In this document: positions 1-13,900 of the stretch, piece after piece
How positions within the stretch are numbered: position 1 is the first letter of the stretch
How the letters are laid out: each line of letters starts with the position of its first letter
Assembly (NCBI GenBank): GCA_914767715.1
Contig: OU612071.1
Span: forward strand, 3,908,001 to 3,968,000
Length of the DNA: 60,000 bases
DNA from: Membranipora membranacea
Taxonomy: Eukaryota > Bryozoa > Gymnolaemata > Cheilostomatida > Membraniporidae
Reading direction: 5' to 3'
Notes under the pieces: generated by a model
The model's database searches: none
What the model was told of the DNA's origin: nothing
What the model saw: only the letters and a program-made list of their open reading frames with translations
Translations under genes and position numbers: made by a program

Positions 1-588
1 CGAGTGTTTATTTAGATTTATCTACCCCGGTTTCAAAGTTAGATGAGTGTTTGTCTTCTTGTTCTTCTTTTACTGATGATCAGTAGGTGAGATTCATCTC
101 CCCTGATTATTGTCTAAGTCAGTGCAGGGGAGAGTTGGTTTTATCAATTTTAATAACTAATCTAAATTTCTTTTTGATGCCAACCCTCTGACAATCAGAG
201 CCTTTACATTTGGTGGCTGATTCCCTACCGATATTAATAATGTAAAATTGAATGATAAGGCTGTGTGTATTTTTTTCTCACTATGATTCATTTTTGTAGC
301 GACCCCAAATTCAAAGATTCTCTAACAAGTTCAATAATCTTTAACCAGTTTACACCATTCTGACATTTGTATAAATGTAAGCCATCTGTGTTCACCAACA
401 GGAACGCCGTAAAAAGGTTTCTCCCAATAAGCGATCCGATTAAATATCGCTATACATATTATGCAATATCAAAAAGATTGGTGATGAAATTGTTAAGCTT
501 GAGTGCACAAATTAAGAATATCTGGAAACAGCGTGGAATTCACAATACAGCTCTGTATTTCTAGGCTAATAATCCTTTCTCTTTACAG
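1..588. repeat. Intron with donor-derived minisatellite remnants (gene 1 intron 3)
   Basis: Bases 1-130 contain diverged units of the form TGATGATCAGT followed by a TTATCTCCCC-like stretch (for example at 74-103). The same unit occurs in the equivalent intron of gene 2. The rest of the segment is unremarkable intron ending in a pyrimidine tract and AG at 588. Confidence 0.6.
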
Positions 589-1920
589 GTCCTCATACGC
601 TCGAATACCGAACTTGAACAGGAAGCTGAGCGTCACCGACTCTTTTACCTTTCTCACTATGTTTATCGACCTGGTGAGTAGTACTTTTAATTGCGTGCAG
701 TCGTGGTAAGAGCAGGGGAATATAATTCCTCATGAAACAATTATTGTGTAATTGTTAATAAGTTCACCTGTTTTAGGCTAATACAATAGCTACCATTTTC
801 CCCAAGGATTGCATGCAATCGCAAATCCAGCATTTTATCATAATACTATTTCTCCACTATCGGAGCTGCACTCTTAATCATCAATTATTTCCGAAATGTT
901 GAAAGGTATGTAACGGCTCTAACAAATATCTGTACCATCTTACCAAGAGGCGGTTTTGACATATTTCGCCATGACTGATATTGGGCTTTGACTTTATGGT
1001 TATATTCTGGTCCACACAGTTATCTGATTATATATCAAGAATTCAAGTTTATTATTAGATAAAATTTATTTATGGCGAATCTCTCAGCGAAGAAACATGT
1101 GCATAAGAACAATTGAGGCTATCATATTTACAGTTACCGTTGATATTTATCAAAACTTCTCAGCTTTATAAGAACATAATGAAAATAATTGCTATTGGAT
1201 CTAGCCTAAACTTGATAATCAGAAACACTGCATTGCGGAACTGTCACAGCAACTTGTCAAAACATTGAGTAGGACTTTCTTAGGTTATTTCTATTCTGCT
1301 ATTGAGCTTCATTTCCAGGTCAATCAAACAGGCATTTAAAAATAGCCGAAATTGATTTTTTGTCTATTCTTAGGTGGATTTGCACAATGGAACAAATTGA
1401 TATTTGACGGGTCATTGTCTCAACTGGGCCTCACAATTTATAGGTGTTTTCTGAGAATCTATAATCAACGGTGCACTTGATGATTGATAAACCTTCAAAA
1501 GATTGGGAGATGATCAATTTGTTGACTGTGATATGGTACTTACTGGAGAGTACCTTGGACCTTGGCATTGCCTAATTCTTTATCAATGGAAGTAGTTTTT
1601 GGGCAGGTTTTCATCTGATCAAGGACTCTGTGATCACATGTCCTGATCGCTAATTTGTTAGTGTGGCTACTTAGAAATCCGAGAGTCTTGGGTTTGAAAC
1701 CGCATTCGTTCTTCAAAATGAAATATCCCACATTAATTATGAATTATGCAATGCCAAGTTCATAGGTACTTTCCTGAAAGAGTCATTGACCTAGCACCAA
1801 TCAGAGCCAACACTTTGGGTAGACCCTAAACTGCTGTTAGAAAATAGGTTAGTCTGACTGACCGACTTTATTCAAAAAATTCGTTCAAACAGGAAAATTT
1901 CAACACTCAACACTCGTGGG

Positions 1921-1951
<31 letters not shown>

Positions 1952-4900
1952 GATACCTAAAAAAAGGTTTCTTATGCATAATTTAAATACCTGATTTTTC
2001 AATAGTTATTTTGAATTTCTGACTCTAATGTGATTTGATTTGCTTGTAATATTTAATAAGTAATAATCCGCGGGTATTTTATCTCAGACTTGTCACCGAC
2101 ATTAAGTATTTTATCGGAGAATTTAGTACTGTGGCCAAGTCAGGCAACAATTATCACTTTGTGTTGATGCTCACAGATCCTCTGGTGGCCAAATAGACTA
2201 AACCTAAGCTAAACTTGTGTACGCAAGTATCATAGTGTGGAAGTCAAACTGGTGTGGAACTTGCATGCTCTGACCAACTGAGCAACATCCTACTCGTAAG
2301 TTCATCTGATTTATCCGTGGGTGACACTTGTGTTATTCAGCTAACTATGGTACACTGTTTTACTTGATTTACATAGGCGTCATCAGACGAAGGTCCTATC
2401 TACACAATGGGTAGAGAGAAGGAGTGTTGTGGACATATCATATGGAAATGTTGTTACACTTCATCAGGTCTACATGCCAGGTTTGATAATCGATACCCGG
2501 CTACCGGATCGGCAATATCTGTCAACAAGGAAAACTTCTTTACTCAAGGTGAGTTGCTGGCTAATCATGCTGAAACTGATATTTTCCGAATCTGTGTTTG
2601 ATTAGCTTTCCCTTGATATGTTTAATGTCCAAATCGGTCAATATTGGTATCATAACCTCAATGCCAAAAAAGGTGACCGATTTATTTAGGTTTCGAAACT
2701 TTGACCCTATGACTCTGTTCTTGTGACCCTATGACCTTGTTCTTGTGACCCTATGACCCTATGACCTTGTTCTTGTGACCCTATGACCCTATGACCTTGT
2801 TCTTGTGCCCCTATGTCATATGACCCCATGACTCTCTGACCCTATGACCTTGCTCATAGATGAATGGATGAAGTTGGCCATAACTTATAACCAGGGAGAC
2901 GGTGTGATGAAGACATATGAGGATGGTGAGGAGCGGGTGGACATGAGGTATGAAAATTAAACCTAGACATGGCAAAAGTTCTGGTGTATGAGCTGCAAGT
3001 CAATGATGACACCAATGCTAATACACCATCAATTTTTGTTGCGTTGCCCACAATCAAATGCCTCAGTGCCTCAATTCTTACGCTCCATATAGTGTCCTGT
3101 ATAGATTTACATTAGGTCTATTGGTATCAAAGAACATATGCAGTGGTGTTTTGAAGACCTTGGAACAGGGGATTGTTCTCCAGTTAAAGTATTGAAAATA
3201 AAGTTCAAAACAAAGCTATGTTTTTTTTAAAAATTTGTTGTCTTTTATTTTTTTCTGCTTGTCATGGCATATAAACTCCATCTGAATTGATTGACAAGCA
3301 TTATGAGTCAACTTTGTCTTATCTCTAAGAAAATTTACATGAATTTGCTTGATACTGAATTAGGAGATCGTCAGTCCTAAAAAACCAAAGAAAGCAATGC
3401 GCCTTTGAATAATATATATATATATATATACACACCATGGCAGAGTAAATATAACCTAAAGTTTAGTCAAGGGGTAACTTAATGTTAGCTAGCGCAACAT
3501 TTAAGGTTAGAGTCTAAGTTTGAAGTTTGAAGTTTGAAGTTTGAAGTTTGTTTATTGCCTAAATTCTAATATCCATCCTGCGATAGGTTGATAGTATCGA
3601 ATGTACGGCACATACATGGAACAATAAAAATATAAGGAGTCTGAGCTGCATTAGTTAAAAAATCGCATATAATATTCAAAAAAGGTATTAGAGTCTATGT
3701 ATCCTAAAGAAGGTTAGAGAGTGTTAACTGAAGTGTAAACTGAATGTTAACTGTGCGAAGAACTTAAAGCCTAGTAGCCAACATTTACTCTTCCCTTCCA
3801 ACTCATATAGACTCCAACCTCAGCTTCAATATATACTCTATATTTTTAATTCATACTCTATATTCTATATTCTATATTCTATATTCTATATTCTATATTC
3901 TATATTCTATATTCTATATTCTATATTCTATATTCTATATTCTATATTCTATATTCTATATTCTATATTCTATATTCTATATTCTAGGACCTATAACCTA
4001 TATTCTATATTCTATATTCTATATTCTAGGACCTATAACCTATATCCTATAATCAACAATCTATATTCTCATAACCAATATCCCATAGTCTTATAACATA
4101 TATCCAATATCCCGTAATCCATAATTTTATTCTCTATCTTGTATATTCTACATTTTGTATTCTACGTTCTATATTCTATGATCAGGGCAAGCTACACTGG
4201 ACTGTTAGATGATGATTATGACTATGTTAGACTCGGATCTCGAGAAGCGGACACAAGAGAACTCACAGCAGGCATTCTATGTACCATGTACTTTGATGTT
4301 GCTCTGACACAAGAAGAACTAAGTGCTGCCTACAGCCTCTGTCTGCCTATTGGTAAGTCTACTTATTGGTAAGTCTGGTAACCAGTAAGTCTGGCCACCA
4401 GCAAGTCGGGCAACCAGTTAGTCTGGCTACCAGTAAGTCTGGCTACCAGTAAGTCTGGTCATCAGCTTATCAGCATATCTTGTGTTTGGACATTAGCTAA
4501 TCTTATCTTTTTAGCTAGTCTGCCGATCGGTATGTGCAGCCTTTAGTTTTTTGCCTATTGGTAAGTTTAGCCACCATGCCAATCCATAAACATGTCACTG
4601 ACATTTTCTCTTTATTATAGAGTATAGATCTCTCTACCCGTGGCCTCATGCTAAAGCTCACTGGCCGATGAATTCATATCATGGAATAAACAATGCTGCC
4701 GATGGTATCAACAAAGACGGAGTGGCCAAGTACTATTCTATCGAGAACGGACCGTATGGTAAGCTGGCAATCCAGTAGGGTTTTTTAAAGTGTTTAGGCA
4801 AGCTTAAAAAACCACTGTTGATGTCAAAGTGCTCTCATAGCAATGAACAAAAGAACTATTATTGAATCATTGAATTGAATGATTATTGAATGATGTAATC

Positions 4901-7900
4901 GATTTCCGAATGTGAAAAACCCAGTAGAGTATGTTATCTCCCCTGCAAGCTGCTAATCCGCTAAGATTCTTAATTGATTGATATTGATCGTACTGGGTAT
5001 CTACAGCAAAATAAACTCTTACTTATTGGTTGATTTTATCTTAATAAAGAAACATGAAGGGCTGAAATTGAGTTAGAACAGAATCCTGAGGACTAACATT
5101 CTTGATTTTTAAAATCAATGAATAGTATTGATCTTATTAATAGCATCGTATTTTAAGGCTGAGAAACATTGTGCCTCTTTTTTTCTTTTTTTTTTCTATG
5201 CACTAGGTCTTATTTGACCGCCCTATTTAACGGGCCCCCTTAAGCTCGGGTGGCTTGTGTGGGGTAGTACCCTATACCCTTGCCCGCCATTGCCGGCTAC
5301 TCTTTTTTCGAAGAGGCAGAGGGGATCTTTATACTGCATGCAAGTACACAGTAGACCTCCTGTATTTATGGTCCTGATCCGAACAGACCTGGCTAGGATG
5401 AATGGCTTGCCAGTGCCAAATCAGAAATGACAGCCGGCGCCGGGAATCGAACCTGGATCATAAGATCACAAGTCCATACCCTTAACCTTAGTCAAGTGAA
5501 TGCAGTCTGGGGATTTCAAGTGAAACACTCGAGCCATCTCAATTATTTTCTAAGGAAATGGGACATATGATATTGTGGAAACTTCTAAAAGCAGACTCAA
5601 ACAACAGTCATCCGCAGTTTAAGTATTGCCCAAACCGATACTAATTCTTGCAAAACCCACATTTATTCACCTTAACTCTTTTTTTTTTTACATGAGTTGA
5701 CTTGCCGAAATCCAGGTTTGGATCGTTCCAGGTCTGTCTTAGGCAAAGTTGCCGTTGATTTGGTGTATTGGTGACAAGAAAATATCCCCCCCCCCAGTCA
5801 TCTAAACATAAAGTGGAATTTTATTCTTTGTGGGTACTCAACTCTCTCTGTGTTGAAAACCGTTTTGAGAATCTTTTGCAATTTCTACATCAAATTACGC
5901 AGAAATATTGATCTGTAATAGTATGATTGATATCTGGTCAAAAGAGACAACTTCACACTGTTTTTTACAGAATGCAGTGGGAACTGTGTTCTAAATGTTC
6001 CCCCTCTATATTTCTTTGTAAAAACTCAGTTCCCACCAGTTCCCACTTACTCAGAACACTGAATATATGTATATAAATAAGATTATTAGATATTTATAAG
6101 ATTATTTTCAGTTAATCTATATCAACTGAGCTACTTATCAAGCTTTCATTATTCAACTGCCGAGCGCTGCTCAAACATTCCCCTCTGTTTTCTTATAGGC
6201 GAAGAAGGAGGCTCGTTCTTCTTCAGACAATCTTTTGACTCACACGGTATCATTGACAATGCTGATGGACAGCTAGATGTAAACAGTTTCACGCTCACTG
6301 CCTGGTTCAAACCGGGAAACGCGTGAGTTAATCTAACAATTTGAAAATGAATTATTATGTGAGGAGTAGGAGGTGGCTCAGTTGGTCAGAGCGCGGTACT
6401 TCAGCTTGTAATTGTTGATGGGCGTGGAATCAAATCCCACTACTGGGGTTTGGTTGACCAAACAGAGAGCAACCTGGTGTTGAATTGCGGCACCAATATT
6501 TTGCCGCCAATGCTTCAGGATGTGGCATGTGATATGACCACCTGTTTTAATCAATCATTTTAATCAACCGCCTTATAGATATTGTAGAATAATCTCCCTA
6601 TTATGCATGAAGTGCGAAAATGGATCAGTGATTTATCAGCTGTTAATTTACCTTCAACTTAGTCTTTAAGTGGTTTATATTAAAGCCATACCTACCAGAT
6701 ATGGTATCCATTGTTTGATTATTTGGAAATTATTTCACAAAATTAGTTCATTTCCATCATCTTTTTTTGATATACTTTATTGGCTGTCGTAATCAATCAA
6801 ATTTTTCAATTTATAATAGTCATAATGAATTAAAAATCAATGCGAAAATTGATTAGAAATTGATTACAATAGTCAATAAAAAGTACTAGAAACACTAAAT
6901 GAGAATGAACTAATTTCACGAAACTTTTGGAATAACTGTCAGTTCATCAAAAGACGGATATCAATGAAATCTCACAATTCTTTTACTGTAGGAGAGGACC
7001 AATATTCAGGATCTGGGAAGACGCCGCTGGAGACACGAGTGCTCCACACATCTGGAATAACCCTGACCAGTCACAGCTCTACTACGCTCACTACTCTGAG
7101 ACTGACGGGGCAGTTAAAGGTACTGTATCATCAGATACTGGTGTACTAAAGATCAGGAAGTGGAACTACATCGCTGTCGTCTATAACTATGGACAAGGTT
7201 TGTGTTTTGGTTCTAATAAAAGGCAGATTTGCGGTTGATCATGCACTATTGGTGGTCATACATTTCACTGCAATATGTTCAAGCCATGTGTCAATTAGTC
7301 AGAGATTCTCACTGGTCCACAAGAGGGCCTTTCTATTGATGTATGGCAGAAATACCTTTTTCTTACTCGGCGAGATGACCCACAAGAGGTTTTGTTAGGA
7401 TTACAATAACAAATAACTCGAAGATAACTAAAGTAGACTCCAGTCTCTGATTTAAACCTTACTGTTTAATAAACTCCCAAATGATGGCAAAATCATAATT
7501 GAAAATTTGTCACGGCTAATAGAAGGAAGGCTGATGCAATAAACGAATGAAACTTACTCAGACTACAACAGTCCTTTTCTCTATAAAACGAAGCATCTGA
7601 TGATCAGCTGCTTTATTTCCATTCTAGGGATGTCATACTTATATGCTAACGATGTCATGGTGAAGAGCTACTCACATGGAAGTCATGTGACTAAAATGGG
7701 ACCTGCGCTCGGAATAATTGAATATGGAAATCCTAGCACTCTTTAGTAAGTGGCATCAACAATTGAATTTTTAATTCCGTAGTAACCAACTCCTAGGAAG
7801 AAGTTGGAACCTACCTGCCAATTGCATTTGAAGTAAAACTATTTCATTGGCATAATTTTGTCTGACATATAACAACAATTATTCCTAATGTGAGGTCAAG

Positions 7901-10900
7901 GTCACTTGTATCGATATTAATTTATTCATGGTCCCATCCTATATAGGCCTACTGTGTTGTGAGCAATTCAAAATATGGATGCTAGTCATCTCTGATGAGA
8001 TGTTTGGAGCCAAAAACAGTTCTGATTCTCAACAATATCATACTAATTGCGAGAATAGAGCTTTGTGTAAATGGTGGAAATGGTTTAAAATGTGTTAATG
8101 GTGGAGATGACTCGCTTCAATGGTTCCAAAATGACACTTGATCTATTCAAATCTTCCTAGTTACAATCTCACACACTTTTATAGGGCGTGTTAGTGATAA
8201 TCCTACAAAGCAACTTCCTGGAACACCCAGTGAGAGTCAATGATAAAAAAATTTGAGGTCGACCTGGGTTTACTTGAAAACCAAGGTCAGGTGATTACTG
8301 CAGTGATACCCTATTATCAGATTTTTAAAGATAAAATATTAACATGCAATTTATTTTTCCAGTAACAGAGATTCTGGAATAGCTTGTGTGCAATGGCATG
8401 ATATGCCTCTTTCACACGACGCAATACAAAGAGTCAAAAATGAGTGTAAAACAAACAGAAAGGACTACAAGCCAACACCGAGTCTGATTTTCCCAATCAC
8501 TAAGGAGTATAGCCTGAAAGAAATGTCTCCAGCAGGTAGAAAGGCAGTCAGCAACAACCAAACGAGCTGGTGGTGGACAGGTGAATATAATATTATACTT
8601 AGACTAAGGCTCTAATCTGACTGAGCTTAGTTTATTTTCGCAGTTGTTGTCAAAGAAGTGCCCAAAAGCTCCTAAACTGTTTTGCGTAACCAAAATATTT
8701 TTAGTTATCTGACGCAACTCCCATTTGTTATAACTACCCTGTATAATAAATTGCAATTGCTGTAGAGATGAACATGTTGTTGAATCAGTTCTGGAGAATA
8801 AAATTCATGAGCGGGTTAGGTTATAATAATAATTTTGATTATTTGATATTATTGCTATTTTAAAGGTCCCAGAGGACGAGCTGGCAATGCTCTAGCCCTG
8901 TGGGCAGAACAGACGATCACATTCCCCCCTCTCACCACTCGCTATATCCACTCCTTCACATTCGCCGTACACTATAGGCAGAATGGTAACGACATCATCG
9001 AGTTTGTGGAAGATCTCATCAAAGCTGATGGAAACGACATCACAGTCAGGTGAGTACATGGAAGGGTGTTTCGTGGAGTGGGAGATTATAACACTATATT
9101 GGACTTGTTAATTTGAATTGCTACATTTTTTTACCACTCTTTGGTCTTGGAGTACACAAATCATCATCAAATGAATCATTGTACCTCAATTGTAGTTTAG
9201 ATGTGAAAATGAGCAGCTGGTCAATGATTTTGATTCTCAGCACAAAAATTCCGTAACTCTATTGGGATTCATACCATGTTTACCACTGATACAGGAAAAC
9301 TGAACTGTTGATATAATGAAAAATCTAAAACGACCAAATGAAGCCTGGTGAAAATATGATAATGACTTCATGTAAAGTTGTTTTATTCATGTTATGTCAA
9401 ATAAGTTCAGATTTCTTATTCTATATCATGAAATGACGATGCAATCAAACATCCAATATGGTTCTCAAATCCACTTCCAGCAGTATTTCGCAGAAGATAA
9501 CTCTACAGATGAATCACAGCGAAGGTACTGGCTCATTAACTGAATTAATTGAATGAAAATTGAGTAACTTTTTTGAGAACATTGTATTGTTTTAGATACG
9601 CATTTTATTGTTTTACAGCATCGGAGGAGTGGACCACACGACAGCCGGTCAGCTGGAGAGGTACAGCTGGAGATGGATAGGAGTTGTGTATGACGGTTAC
9701 TTAGGTGTCTATACTCTCTACATTGATGGAATAGTAAGTTATTTTATAGTTCCCAGTTATTCACTGAGAGGACTCTGATACCATAGCCTTGACATGCGGT
9801 TGCCAACACGTTAGTTCTGATCTACTGTTGGTTGGCAAAGAGCAAATGATAGTCACATAGCTGTCAGATAAATTTAAAAAGTATTCAGTTTCACCATCAC
9901 CTCAAGCTTCACTTTCAGAAAAGTGCCCTCTGAGTTGACATTGACTTTTTTACCCAGCCCAACAGCTGAACGCAACAGTTAATCCACATGGCGTTATTTG
10001 CTTCGATCTGTACTGGCCAGTGAATGAATCAAAGTCAATATGTCAATGTCTATCTATGTTTTGCTTTATTCTGACTGATAGCCTGAGGTATCACGATTCA
10101 TCGGCCATCACGTCATAACTCTGGACCAAGTGAAATTACATAATTACAAAGGAAACAACCCGATAAATTGTTACCAGTTTTATGAGGAAGCTCTGAGTCT
10201 GATCCAGTTTGTCCACACAAGAGACGCCTGTATAGTTTATAGTAAGCATAACATACAGTAGTTTAGTTATAATAGTGAATTTAGTATACTTTAGAAAGTG
10301 TATAGTCTTTTTCGAAAAGTAGAGAATTGCCTGTTTATTTTTTGGCCCAAAACATCTCCTACCATATAACAGCCATACGTAGAACTGCATTGGTTGTATT
10401 ATTATCCATCAAAACATTGAGTCCAGGCCTGTGCTTGCTTTGCAAAAATGAAAAGGAAAAAACTTCAAATAAGCATCAGCATATATTACACTCTCCACAA
10501 CAGGTGTATGTCATCAATAAAAGACACCTTCAGTTTTGACGTTTGTTTACTATGGGACCCCGAATAATATTTTAATGTTCCTCAATCAGCGGGAAATTTT
10601 TGTGTTGAATTCAGTCTATGATTGCGCCATATTGGTAATCTTGGACAGAGTCAAATTTGCGCTAATAATTTCAACTGTTTATCTTTCTCAGCTGATGAGC
10701 ACTCGTTGCCGTACCCGGTAGCTTTCTGGCCGCTCACACAAAGGTACGGACTGAGAGAGATCACTGGTCGATCACCTGATCTACAGACGCTTTCCGGTAG
10801 TGAATCTGGTGTTCACTTCAATGAAGCTGGACCTTTTGGTGATGCAAATGGTAATAAATAAAACATACCACAGTGACCTAGAAAATGTGCTTGGCTTCCA

Positions 10901-13900
10901 TTAGGCAATAAAAGATTTTTCTCTAGTAGGCCAGTATCGGATTGACAGCGTGATCTGTTTAGATGGTTATGACAATTATTGAGTATCTCCATTCGGTAGC
11001 AAATACTTTTAAAAAATGATAGTCCAAAATCAAGTGATGCCTTAATTGTGGTATGTGACAGTTGCTGAACACATTTTTTAGTCCGCATGAATAACCACCT
11101 TTTGGAAATCTAGTGCAGCCTCTGACAGCACGCCATAGCATTTCCATCTGATTAAACTTATTGTAAGAACCTCAGATTTCTGGTATCGGTTGTAAGATGT
11201 GGGCTGCAGGATGTTTATGAAATTGTAGGGCAATATTCAAAGTTAGACTGAGAGCTATAAAATCACACTAAAAAACCTGAGTCTGTTGCAATTACTTTAT
11301 TTTCTAAATGGGTTATATCAAAAAAGGATTCTTTGATAAATTGATCCTAAAATCTATATTATTTTGGTAAATTGTAACTATTTTTAAAGGAGCTCTGTAT
11401 CTCGATGGGCCAACCAATGACAGAGCAGTATTGTTTGCTGACGCGCATCGATCCTTGGACGTTAAGTTCTCAGCTACAGCTGTTGCCTGGGTCAAATATC
11501 CTACATCACTATCCACTAGGACGTGTATACTCGGGTTCAGATTTACCTCAGGTGCTGGTAGGTATTATAGTCTACTATCTTCGCGAGTATTCACATTTAT
11601 GTGGTGGCATAATGGTTAACTTCATGATGATCTACTGGGAATTTTCACACAACCAAAATAGTAGAACAGTTAAAAATAAATTCAATGTTCACAGCTAACT
11701 CATCAGACGGTATGTGATTTCTAAAACCAGGTGTTTGCGTAGGAGTATGACATACATAAATAGTTGGGAATAAATGATGGCCTAAGTGCCTCAAACATGT
11801 TGACCTTTGTTATTTATGGGTGGTCAAATTACATCTCTACTAAACCTGCTGACTCTAAATCAATAAATAAATATAACCCCATGTTGTCACTTGACATTCT
11901 GCAGAGTGGCTAATTTTGTTTGTCTCTGCAAATAATCAATCGCGGTTCAATATTGATTGATTTAATTGTTTACAGAAGCCAACGATAAACAGGACAGTGG
12001 TCTACCAGGCTTCTTATTCTGCAGTATGCAGTTAGATGGTAAAGCTAGAATGTATATGAGGTGAGATTTATATGATAGGCAAAAGGGAGTCCCTATGCAG
12101 GGCATAATTGGGTCTTTCAAATAGTGGGTTAAATAGCATCCTCATTTATCACTAAAATCAAGATATATTACAAGATATCACAATTAAATTACAAGTGATT
12201 CCAATAATTTATAAACAATGAATATATTACTATAAATATATTATTATAAGTATTAATAAGATAAAAAAAGAATAATATATATATATTATAAATAATGATA
12301 TATAAATTATACATAAATAACAAATTATAAAAATAAATAACAATGAAATACAAACATCAATAACAAATAAACAACAAATCCGATAAAAAACATAATTATT
12401 TATATTATGTATCTTTTTTAATTCAGAACTACACAGAGGAACTCAAACCACGAGCTACCTTCAATCTCGAATGCAGTGTCTTACTTTGACGATCACCTTC
12501 AGCCTCTGGATCAGTGGATGCATGTGGCCGGGTCCTACGACTTTCACACCAAAACATATAATCTGTTTGTAAACGGACAGCTATTGGTCAGTGGGAAGTG
12601 AGTAGACATTTTTAAAACATGTCGGAATGTTACACTCTAGTAAGAGTTTTGAGCTGATCACATCACCGCAAGAAGTTGATTGGCTGTAGAAGCAGTTTTA
12701 TTGAGTAGCCTTATGGTCTAGATTGCCTAAGTCCCTGAACCTGAGGCTTAAACAGCTACCATTAATGGATAGGCATGATCACGCAATGACCAATCTAACT
12801 CGATTTTTTATATCTATGGGTCTTACCATTGATATGAATTTATGGATAAGTGGAAAAATACATAGCATGGCTATTTGTGGAAATATGCAGTCAGTATAAC
12901 ACTTTTTGTCAGGATCTTAAGCTCAAAATCTGGCAGCTTTTGTGTTGTACATTGATTAAAGTCCCAGTAACAGCCTTCAATAACTCATGCATGTTCCCCT
13001 CATACATATAATATATGCCAGTGACTCTTACTTATTGCAGATTTCCTAACAGGTACATCTCAAAGACAGACCTCACATTGACTGTGGGGTCAAAGATTGA
13101 TTACGATGAAGCTAACGATATGACCTCTCAAAGCTTTTGGACATCCAATCAGATTATGACGTGCTTACAGCTGTACGACGTCGCGCTTAGTGAGGCACAG
13201 GTCAAACGTACTATGGACCTCTGCAAATCTGAGGGTATGCCATTATAACAATGTGTCTGATCAACAAATACTACCACTAAAGTTATGCTATTTACTCAGG
13301 CCATAACAAACCCTAACAGCTAACCCTTAAGTGAATGCATGAAGGTTAAATTAAGGAACACAGTCTCTGTTCGTATGTGACTTTACATCAAATCGGGGCT
13401 GACTTCAGGGAATTAGTCTTTTAATCAATCTATTGTTTGACACAATCATGTCCAAGACCAGGTGACCCTCCATGTAACGAGTATCAAACTGTTGCTATTC
13501 CTACGAAAGTCTATTTTTTGTATACGCACAATACAATAAAATACAATAAAATTTTTGTATCTTCTTCAGTTTTAGACTCAAGTTTTAAGACTAACAATTT
13601 TGATGGTAAAAGACTAAAAGATCCGCAGCAGACAGTCAACGCTGTATCGTTACCGCAATGTCTCCTTATGTGTCAGAGTGATTCTACTTGCCAACAAGCA
13701 GGTAGGCAGTAACCTTATAAAATAAAAACAAGTTTCAAATATCAGAATTAAAACAGATAGTAACTAAATTGGTATGGGGGAATACATGACTTATGAGTCC
13801 ATCTTCGAAACAATTCGGAAAACATTCCGCTACTGGAATGAAACAGACTGCCAATAAAAGTGTAAAAAAAAATAATTCGATATTCCAATTATGATGTTTT

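Larger units (their letters stand above)
589..4352 (+). other. Gene 1 LamG-like domain 1 (exons 4-7)
   Basis: Four exons encode most of the first LamG_3-like domain. Recognisable parts are the strand KLSVTDSFTFLTMFIDL, a W-x-L-A-I-T-Y strand in exon 6 followed by KTYEDGEER, and the closing segment AGILCTMYFDVALTQEELS leading to the second cysteine of C-x19-C. Exon lengths 85, 88 and 167 are identical in the paralogue; the second exon is 172 here and 166 there. The first strand of the domain lies on exons outside the window. Confidence 0.85.
4621..8456 (+). other. Gene 1 LamG-like domain 2 (exons 8-12, first half of exon 12)
   Basis: The domain opens with LYPWPHAKAHWPMN, the form usual for LamG_3 starts, runs through FTLTAWFKPGN and KWNYIAVVYNYG, and closes with C-x19-C (first cysteine in IACVQWHDMPLS). 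Exon lengths 138, 124, 206 and 118 equal those of the paralogue. The second half of exon 10 is nearly identical to the paralogue at the nucleotide level, unlike the rest of the gene. Confidence 0.85.

Noticed and set aside
1921-1950. CRISPR-like or regulatory array
   Set aside because: Simple AATC microsatellite in a eukaryotic intron, no spacers.
2854-3057. 67-codon minus-strand frame
   Set aside because: Antisense shadow of gene 1 exon 6.
5205-6545. Functional tRNA genes
   Set aside because: Box A and B are present but the cloverleaf is not intact and long SINE-type bodies follow.
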